From Chloroflexota bacterium (GTDB lineage: Bacteria; Chloroflexota; UBA11872), in NCBI GenBank assembly GCA_022824495.1, contig JAJDZU010000024.1:372001-436000 (forward strand): 64,000 nt of DNA, written 5' to 3'. The translations under genes were made by a program, and so were the position numbers. Of the stretch, positions 54,795 through 61,581 are shown in pieces. The notes under the pieces were generated by a model, which searched no databases, was not told where the DNA came from, and worked only from the letters and a program-made list of their open reading frames with translations. Numbering within the stretch: the stretch's first letter is position 1; each line of letters opens with the position of its first letter.

Positions 54795-56011
54795 GTGTGA
54801 GCGGTCAGCACAGCGGCGTAGCGCGCCAGCGTCTGATCGACTTGTCGCTGGAGCGAAAACCTGGAGGCCGCGCGCCGCCGCGCGGCCGTCCCGAGCGCCT
54901 GTGCGTGCTCGGGATCTCCAACGATCAGGTCGATCCGGTCAGCCAGGGCCAAGGCATCGTTGGGGTCCACGGTGTATCCCCAGGCACCGTCCTTCACGAT
55001 TTCTGGTCCGGCGCCGAGCGTGGAGGCAATGGCCGGACGCCCGGCCGCCATGGATTCGATGAGCGTCAGGTTGAACGGATCGGGGTACGTCGAGGGCGCC
55101 AGCGTCACGGTCGCGGCTGCATAGGCATCGCGCAGGGCCTCCGGCTGCATCCACCCCGGCAGCAGCAGTCGTTCCCCGACGCCCAGCTCGTCGGCCAGTC
55201 GCTTGAGCTTGGGCGCGTAGCGCGGGTTCTCGCCGGCGATCAGCAAGCGCAGGTCCCGATGTTGCGAACGTGCCAGCGCGTGCAGCGCCGCCTCGGCGCC
55301 CTTCTCGCGCGAGACGCGGGCCGCCAGCAGCGCCAGCGGGGCGCCATCCAGCCCTTGCGACGACCGAAATGCCGCCCCGGCACCGCTGCCCCACCAGTCC
55401 AGGTCCACACCGTTGTAGACGACTTCGGCGCCCCCGAAGCCGTTGGCGCGCAGCGCGGTTTGCAGCGTTCGACTGATGGCAAACAGGTGATTCACATGCC
55501 TGGCCATTTGTCGGTCGATGACCAGGTTGCGTGCCGGATTCCAGCGGAATCGCTGGCACTTGGCGCAGTTGAACCAGCGCTGGCGGAAATCCACCGGCCC
55601 GCCGGTGCAAATGAACTTGATGCAGCAGAACAGGAGGTAATCGTGGGCCGTGTAGAGCACCGGAGCGTCAACACGGGCAGCCGCGGAAAGCGAGGCAAAT
55701 GACAGGTGCTGATGCACGTTGTGGGCATGCACCACGTCCGGCCTGAATTCTCTTAATTCCCGACCGACACCCGGTAAAACCATCGGGTTGGCCACGGCCA
55801 CCGTATTGCGAAACCGCTCCGGATAGCGCGATCGCAGTCGACGCACCCGCACCCCGTCCTGGTCGCGGATCGAACCAGACCCCGCCGTAGTTGCAATAAC
55901 GCAGACGTCATGTCCGGCTTGGACGAAGGCGCCAGCCAGCCGCTCAACGACGACCCCTGCCCCACCGCGATTCTCAGGGGGGTAGGTATCGGCAAGGAGG
56001 GCAATACGCAT
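54791..56011 (-). CDS. Glycosyltransferase family 4, with Cys-rich insert
   Basis: 406 residues from ATG 56011 ('MRIALLADTYPPENRGGAG'). A cysteine-rich insertion, 'FCCIKFICTGGPVDFRQRWFNCAKC' (about 120-150), lies after the 'HNVHQHLSF' strand; such Cys clusters occur in a subgroup of GT4 enzymes and may bind a metal. Donor-site motif 'LAPSTYPDPFNLTLIESMAAGRPAIAS' is intact. It is separated by 32 nt from the upstream GT4 gene. Confidence 0.9.
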   Translation of the reverse strand: MRIALLADTYPPENRGGAGVVVERLAGAFVQAGHDVCVIATTAGSGSIRDQDGVRVRRLRSRYPERFRNTVAVANPMVLPGVGRELREFRPDVVHAHNVHQHLSFASLSAAARVDAPVLYTAHDYLLFCCIKFICTGGPVDFRQRWFNCAKCQRFRWNPARNLVIDRQMARHVNHLFAISRTLQTALRANGFGGAEVVYNGVDLDWWGSGAGAAFRSSQGLDGAPLALLAARVSREKGAEAALHALARSQHRDLRLLIAGENPRYAPKLKRLADELGVGERLLLPGWMQPEALRDAYAAATVTLAPSTYPDPFNLTLIESMAAGRPAIASTLGAGPEIVKDGAWGYTVDPNDALALADRIDLIVGDPEHAQALGTAARRRAASRFSLQRQVDQTLARYAAVLTAHT

Positions 56012-56043
56012 TTGGAGCGGCCCGACGGAGCAGTGGAGCGATT

Positions 56044-57114
56044 CTAGGCGGTGTACGCCGCCAGACAGCGTTCGGCAACGGCGGACCACGTAAAGCGAGC
56101 AACCACGTGCTCGCGCGCGGCCCGGCCCTGCGACCGCGCCCTCTCGACCGACGCCGTGAGCGGTGCCAGCGCACGACACAACGCGTCGGGGTCACTCGGT
56201 GGCACGGTTACGCCACCGACGGAGGGAATGACCTCGGGCATACCGGCCACGTCCGACACGATTGCCGCTGTTGCACAAGCCATGGCCTCCAGCGGGGCCA
56301 GGCCAACCAGTTCCGGCAGGGCCTGATGGCGCCCACGATAGTCCTCATAGACCGACGGCATGACAAAGGCGCAGGCCGACTGGAGGGCGGCTATCACTTC
56401 GTCGTCCGACGCGCTGATGTGGATCCGCACTTGACGAGACGACGCCTCTGAACGAATGAAGTCAAGGTAGTCCGCGTCATAAGGACGCCCGTAAATGTCC
56501 AGCGACGCGCCGGCCGGCAGCCCGCGAATCGCAGTCTCGATGCCTTTGTGCGGCAGCAAGCGACCCACATAGACGACCCGGCCCGGCGACTTGTCGCCGC
56601 CTGGCGAGTACTTGCACGTATCGACGCCCGCGTAAATCACCTCCGTCCGGCGCCCGACATAGGGAAGCGTGGCGGCCGCAAACCGGCTCTGCGCCAGCTG
56701 GCCGTCAATCCAGCGACCGATGCGCAGCCGGCGAACCCAGTTCACCCCGCCGCCACCGTGATCCGTGACAAACACGCGCTTGCCGAGCGGCCGGCAAATC
56801 AGGGCGGCTAGTGCCGTGAGACCCGACCTGGCCTGGTGGCAGTGGACGACATTCGCCCACGAAAGCGCGGGGAGGAATCCGGGACCGATCGCGTCATACA
56901 TTCGTCCTCGCAGCCGCCGCCAGGTTCGATGCACTTCGATATCAAACCCGTTCACCCGGCGCGTTCCGGGCCTGGCGCCAAACGAGACCAGCCGCGTCGG
57001 CGTGCGCTTCCGCATGGCAATCGCCAGTTCCAGCGGGTAACGCTCGCCGCCACCGCGTACCGACTCGTCGCCGAACCAGGTTGGGGAAAGGTGCAGAACG
57101 CGAAGGTCGCTCAC
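56044..57114 (-). CDS. Glycosyltransferase family 4
   Basis: 356 residues. The start is GTG 57114, overlapping the methyltransferase stop (GTGA); the protein then opens 'LRVLHLSPTWFGDESVRGGGERY'. 'VVYVGRLLPHKGIETAI' and 'VMPSVYEDYRGRHQALPELVGLAPLEAMACATAAIVSDVAG' form the donor domain, with an insert ('YRGRHQALPE') inside the usual E-x7-E spacing. It probably adds a residue to the same glycan as its neighbours. Confidence 0.9.
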   Translation of the reverse strand: MSDLRVLHLSPTWFGDESVRGGGERYPLELAIAMRKRTPTRLVSFGARPGTRRVNGFDIEVHRTWRRLRGRMYDAIGPGFLPALSWANVVHCHQARSGLTALAALICRPLGKRVFVTDHGGGGVNWVRRLRIGRWIDGQLAQSRFAAATLPYVGRRTEVIYAGVDTCKYSPGGDKSPGRVVYVGRLLPHKGIETAIRGLPAGASLDIYGRPYDADYLDFIRSEASSRQVRIHISASDDEVIAALQSACAFVMPSVYEDYRGRHQALPELVGLAPLEAMACATAAIVSDVAGMPEVIPSVGGVTVPPSDPDALCRALAPLTASVERARSQGRAAREHVVARFTWSAVAERCLAAYTA

Positions 57115-57929
57115 GAAGGCTGCTCGGCCACGATCAATTGGCCCCCGGGTTCGTCTATCGGTCGCCGGAACGGTCGCCGAAGCAACACCGACCACAGGGC
57201 AACCCAGAGCGGCATCGGCACGAGCCGGCGCCGGTGAAGACCACGGAACCAGTCCAGCACACGGCGTCCGGCAATTCGCCGAACCATGACTTCATCCAGC
57301 CGCCGCCAGGTTCGTTGTGTCGCGTCCGGCAGATGCCCCCGACTTGCCACGACTGTCAGACCGAAACGGTGGAGATGCGCCGTCCATTCCTCAAGCGAGC
57401 GATAGTGGAAGTGGCCAAGTCGAGCGTTCGTTGCCGTCAGGGCGTCGGATCCGGACTCAGACTCGATTCGATCGGCAAAGGCCGGCGCGGGAACCGTGAA
57501 CACAAGACGCCCGCCAGGCCGCAAGACCCGCGCAGCTTCCTGGACGGCGCCCAGGTCGTCCGGGATGTGCTCGAGTACGCTGTGGCTGTAGACGGTGCCG
57601 TACGTGGCCGAAGCCAACGGCAGCTTCGTGCCGTCCGCTCGCATGACAGACCGATACACGCCTGATGCGTGCGCGACCCGGGCCTCCGCCTGGACAAGCT
57701 CAAGCCCGTCGACCGGCCAGTGCGACCGCAACACGGAGCGCGCGACTTCGCCGGTTCCACAACCGAGGTCCAGCACGGGCGCGGCGAATCTGACGTCGCG
57801 CAGCATCGCGAACTCAGTTGCCCGCCAAAGCGCAATGGCCGGCTGATGCGGATGCGCGCGCAACGCCAGATTCAGCAATTCGGCATCGCTTCGAGCCACC
57901 AGCGCCGTTGGAAACCGATCGTCAGCCAT
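57111..57929 (-). CDS. Class I SAM-dependent methyltransferase in the glycan operon
   Basis: 272 residues from ATG 57929, which overlaps the upstream gene by 8 nt (ATGGCTGA). Motif I is 'VLDLGCGTGEVARSVL', followed by 'YGTVYSHSVLEHIPDD' and 'AARVLRPGGRLVFTVP'. It lies between glycosyltransferases in a tight operon, so an O-methylated sugar or capping methyl group is likely (inference). The C-terminal 60 residues are basic and could contact a membrane surface. Confidence 0.87.
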   Translation of the reverse strand: MADDRFPTALVARSDAELLNLALRAHPHQPAIALWRATEFAMLRDVRFAAPVLDLGCGTGEVARSVLRSHWPVDGLELVQAEARVAHASGVYRSVMRADGTKLPLASATYGTVYSHSVLEHIPDDLGAVQEAARVLRPGGRLVFTVPAPAFADRIESESGSDALTATNARLGHFHYRSLEEWTAHLHRFGLTVVASRGHLPDATQRTWRRLDEVMVRRIAGRRVLDWFRGLHRRRLVPMPLWVALWSVLLRRPFRRPIDEPGGQLIVAEQPS

Positions 57930-58971
57930 CGCGTACGTCGTCGATAAGTTGCCGCATGCGGACTTCGTAGGTGTGATCACGCTCCACCCGGCGCTTTCCC
58001 GCCAGCGTCATAGCCTTCCGCGCGGACTCGTCGTTCAGGTATCGCTCAATTGTCGGTACTACGTCATCGACATCCCGGTAGACCGCAAGCTCGGTTCCGA
58101 TTTCGAACAAGTCACCCATTCGAGCCTTGTAGTCGGTGAGCTGGAATGCCCCGGCGGCCGGGATCTCAAACGTCCGCATGTTTGGGCCTTCGCGCATCTG
58201 GGCGTGGTGAACATTGAGCACGACCTTGGCGCCGCGATAGGCCCGCGCCACGGCCGCAGCCGGAAGAAGCGTCAAGCCGCGATGCGCTTCACGCGCCCGA
58301 TACTCGGCCTCCAGCTTCTCCCAACCGCGGCCCCAGATGGCCAGACGCACACCGGATCGAGCGACAGCTTCGAGAATCTCAACCCTGGACCGGCTGGCCG
58401 GCAGGTGACCCATGTTGTGCCGCGAATCGCCAACGAAGATCACATCCACCGGCATGTCGTCCGCGTCGTGCCCTGCCCAGGCCGATGGCTCGACGGCATG
58501 CGGCATGAATCTTGCGCAGATGCCGCGCGGCTCGAGGTCCGCGGCGTAGGTGGGATCCGCCAGATAGAAGCGTTCATAGAGATGCGCCGCACCAATGATG
58601 TTCGGAAACCAGCTCGGGTCGTCGCCACACCATTGAATGGCCGGACCGTCGGTCAGGTTGCGAAGGCGCTCAACGGTTTCCGGAACGAGAACTTCGCCCT
58701 TGAGGACCAGCGTGAACTCCGGACGCAGTTCCGCTGCGAGCCGTAGTACATCCAGATTGTCAGCTCGTGCCGACTCGAACACCCGGCCGATATGAAACCG
58801 ATCGGGACCAGACAACCGCCGCCGAATTCGCGCCCGGAGACCAACCGGCCGCTCGAGTCGCGCGCTATAGCGGTGGATCCGAACATCATGCCCGGCGGCT
58901 CGCAGCCCCTGACCGCAGTACTCGGTCCAAAGTCCGGTGTCCCAGTGCGGCCCGATCAGCAAGACACGCAT
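57922..58971 (-). CDS. CgeB-like glycosyltransferase family protein
   Basis: 349 residues from ATG 58971 ('MRVLLIGPHWDTGLW'). 'AIQWCGDDPSWFPNII' and 'FYLADPTYAADLEPRG' resemble the N-terminal half of spore-maturation CgeB/Glyco_trans_1_2 proteins. 'VILNVHH'-like 'KVVLNVHHAQMREGPNMRTFEIPAAGAFQLTDYK' is the conserved C-terminal block with Glu in the donor site. The family is annotated as glycosyltransferase but poorly characterised. It sits 7 nt after the flippase gene. Confidence 0.85.
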   Translation of the reverse strand: MRVLLIGPHWDTGLWTEYCGQGLRAAGHDVRIHRYSARLERPVGLRARIRRRLSGPDRFHIGRVFESARADNLDVLRLAAELRPEFTLVLKGEVLVPETVERLRNLTDGPAIQWCGDDPSWFPNIIGAAHLYERFYLADPTYAADLEPRGICARFMPHAVEPSAWAGHDADDMPVDVIFVGDSRHNMGHLPASRSRVEILEAVARSGVRLAIWGRGWEKLEAEYRAREAHRGLTLLPAAAVARAYRGAKVVLNVHHAQMREGPNMRTFEIPAAGAFQLTDYKARMGDLFEIGTELAVYRDVDDVVPTIERYLNDESARKAMTLAGKRRVERDHTYEVRMRQLIDDVRDG

Positions 58972-58978
58972 CGTGCGC

Positions 58979-60454
58979 TCAAACTGCCGCGGCGCGGCGC
59001 CGCCACAGGGCGCCGAGTTCGGATTGCAGCGCGCTGCGATCGATGAGGTAGAGAAGGCCCGCGTAGACCAGTACGACCACCACGCCACCCTGAATCAGCA
59101 ATACCGCATCGGTCAGCATAGGCAGCAGAATGAATCGTCCAAACAACCCGGCCCCGACTGCGGCCGCGAGCGGACGGGCCAGGTGGTGCAGCAGTCGCAG
59201 ATTGAATTCACGGCGCGCGATTGGCAGCAAGACCAGGGCCGCCAGCCCCTGCGATGCCGCCAAGCCAATCGGAACCGCCAGGAACCCGGCGCCCAGAGCT
59301 GTGAGGATGCCGGCCAAACCCCACGCGGAGGCGGCCCATCCAATCGACACGATCAGCACGGTCTTCGTCTTACCCACCGCGTTCAAGATGGGAGTAATCA
59401 GACCGTTGATGGGAATGAGCGCGTTGTTGACCGCCAAGATGAGCAGGGCCGGAACGGCTGGCAGCCACTGTTCGCCGTAAATCAGGCTGGCAATCTCCGG
59501 CCCGAAGGCGATGACGGCGACGAAACCCGGGAGCGTCACGATGGCGTTCCACTTCAACGTAAGTTCGGCGCCTCGACGAACTTGATCGGGCGCATCCTGG
59601 ATTCGTGCGAACGTCGGCAGGCTCACGCGCGCCACCCACTGCGTCAGCGCCAGCGGCTGCGCGGAAACGCGATTCGCCCAATTGAGATATCCGGTTGCGG
59701 TAGCCCCATACGCCCGCGGCGTAAAGAGGGGGATGAGCGAGTCCTTGACCGTTATGGCCAGCCGCGAACCTTGAAATCTCGCTCCGAAACCAACGTGCGG
59801 AGCCAGAACGCTCAGCTTCCGGGTTGGCACAGGCAGCCATGGACGCGCCATCACCACGGCCAGCGTCGAGACCAGACTGGCGCCGACATGGGCAATGACC
59901 AGGCTCCACACTCCGGCCGCGCCGATAGCGAAACCGATGCCCGCGCTGTAGTAGAACAAGGTCCCGGCAATGTCGGCGGCGGCCAGGCGGCCAAACTGCA
60001 GATGTCGTTCAAGCAGCGCCGCCGGAACGATTCGAAACGCCGTGAAAAAGACCGAGAACGCGAATACCCGGGTCATCCAGGGATCGATCTGATCATTGAG
60101 CAGAGCATCGACCACAAGTGGCCCGGCCAGAAAGACTACGACCCCTCCTGCAAAAACCAGGAGTAATTGACCAGTGAATACCGCTCGTAGGTCGCGGGTC
60201 TGAGGCTCACTACCGCGCTGAATCAGGCTGGGTTGCAGCCCGAGATCGGCAAACTGCTTGACCAGGCCTGCGAACGTGGCAATCGGAACGATGACTCCGA
60301 AGTCGGCCGGCGTCAGCAGACGGAAGAGCGCGATGCTTCCAAGGAAAGAAACGAGCTTCATGCCGCCTTCGCGCACGCCAAGCGACACCACGCCGCGGAG
60401 CGCGCGGTCCTCCAGATCCTCCGCGCGGGCCTCGGAAACCGCGGGGCCACTCAC
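58979..60454 (-). CDS. Polysaccharide flippase (Wzx/WzxC-like, MOP superfamily)
   Basis: 491 residues with about 12-14 membrane helices. 'VSLGVREGGMKLVSFLGSIALFRLLTPADFGVIV' is the signature N-terminus of WzxC/TuaB-type lipopolysaccharide and exopolysaccharide translocases, and 'LGLQPSLIQR' follows. It moves lipid-linked glycan units across the membrane. GTG 60454 overlaps the upstream GT4 stop (GTGA). A Wzy-type polymerase is not seen in the part of the operon visible here. Confidence 0.9.
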   Translation of the reverse strand: MSGPAVSEARAEDLEDRALRGVVSLGVREGGMKLVSFLGSIALFRLLTPADFGVIVPIATFAGLVKQFADLGLQPSLIQRGSEPQTRDLRAVFTGQLLLVFAGGVVVFLAGPLVVDALLNDQIDPWMTRVFAFSVFFTAFRIVPAALLERHLQFGRLAAADIAGTLFYYSAGIGFAIGAAGVWSLVIAHVGASLVSTLAVVMARPWLPVPTRKLSVLAPHVGFGARFQGSRLAITVKDSLIPLFTPRAYGATATGYLNWANRVSAQPLALTQWVARVSLPTFARIQDAPDQVRRGAELTLKWNAIVTLPGFVAVIAFGPEIASLIYGEQWLPAVPALLILAVNNALIPINGLITPILNAVGKTKTVLIVSIGWAASAWGLAGILTALGAGFLAVPIGLAASQGLAALVLLPIARREFNLRLLHHLARPLAAAVGAGLFGRFILLPMLTDAVLLIQGGVVVVLVYAGLLYLIDRSALQSELGALWRRRAAAV

Positions 60455-61581
60455 GCTCGCGCCTCCAGGCGACTCCCCAGCACGTCGGCGTAGACATCCA
60501 GCAGCCGCTGCGCGGACCGGCGCCAGGACATGGCGGCCGCCCGGCGTCGCGCCCCCTCGGCCAGCGCCTGCCAGTAGGTCGCATCGGTCAGCACGGTGCG
60601 AAGTGCATCGGTCAGGGCTGGAACGTTATCCGGTTGAACGAGCAGACCGTTCTCGCCGTGCACGACCGGCTCCTCGGCCCCGGAATCGCGGGCGCTGACG
60701 ACCGGCGTCCCGCAGGCGTTCGCTTCCAGCAGCACCAGGCCAAAGCCGTCAAAGTCGGATCCTGCCAGCCGATAGGGCATCGTCACGACTCGTGCGCGGT
60801 AGTACCAGTCCACCAGTTCGTCCTCACTGACCATGCCGGTCAGCGTGACGTCGCCATCGAGCCCAAGCTCGCGGATCCTGCCGCGCAGCCCAACCACGTA
60901 TGGCGCGGTCGGATTCACCGGACCAACCATTACGTATCGATCGGCAACGCCCTCGGACTTCAGTTGCGCAAATGCCTCAAGCGCCAGGTCGAATCCCTTG
61001 CGAGGTTTGCATTCGCCGACGGAGACGATTAGCCCGGATTCTCGATGCGGCGGACGCTCGCGCTGGAAGTCCTCGGTCCGAACCGCCAGTGGTACGACGC
61101 TCGTTTGCGTCACGTCCACGTCGCTTTCGACCCGTCGCCGGGTGTAGCCGCTGATGGCGGGTAGGCCTCGCGCCCGTCGCAGCGCCCAGCGCAGCGGCCA
61201 GCGCTCAATCATCGGACGACCCGAGGGAATGGAATACGTTCCAACGAGCGACACGAGGTACGGCCGTCGACCCGCCGCCAGAGCCACTGCTGGCGCGTAC
61301 GGCTCTACCAGGCAGTGAATGACATCCGCGCCCCGCAGGGCCCTTCGTATCGACGGGAACGTGCGCTGGAGAACCCGAACCGGATGGCGGCGCCCGTGTT
61401 GAAACGAGGGGATTTCTACGTGGTCCCGGTAATCGCGTAAGTCGGCCATCGTCGCCAGGCTGCGGGGACTCACGAGACGCAGGTCAACTCCCGCGGCGAT
61501 CAATTCCCGAGCCAACTCACCGGCGTAACGTCCCCATCCATTGGTTGGATCGAGTGCATCGCTGACCAGCGCCAGCTTCAC
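60451..61581 (-). CDS. Glycosyltransferase family 4
   Basis: 376 residues from GTG 61581, overlapping the upstream stop. 'LALVSDALDPTNGWGRYAGELARELI' is the acceptor domain opening; 'IVSVGECKPRKGFDLALEAFAQL' and 'TMPYRLAGSDFDGFGLVLLEANACGTPVVSARDSGAEEPV' form the donor site with E-x7-E. The 'N/D-GWGRY' loop is seen in GT4 enzymes that start acceptor chains on small glycans. Donor unknown. Confidence 0.92.
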   Translation of the reverse strand: MKLALVSDALDPTNGWGRYAGELARELIAAGVDLRLVSPRSLATMADLRDYRDHVEIPSFQHGRRHPVRVLQRTFPSIRRALRGADVIHCLVEPYAPAVALAAGRRPYLVSLVGTYSIPSGRPMIERWPLRWALRRARGLPAISGYTRRRVESDVDVTQTSVVPLAVRTEDFQRERPPHRESGLIVSVGECKPRKGFDLALEAFAQLKSEGVADRYVMVGPVNPTAPYVVGLRGRIRELGLDGDVTLTGMVSEDELVDWYYRARVVTMPYRLAGSDFDGFGLVLLEANACGTPVVSARDSGAEEPVVHGENGLLVQPDNVPALTDALRTVLTDATYWQALAEGARRRAAAMSWRRSAQRLLDVYADVLGSRLEARA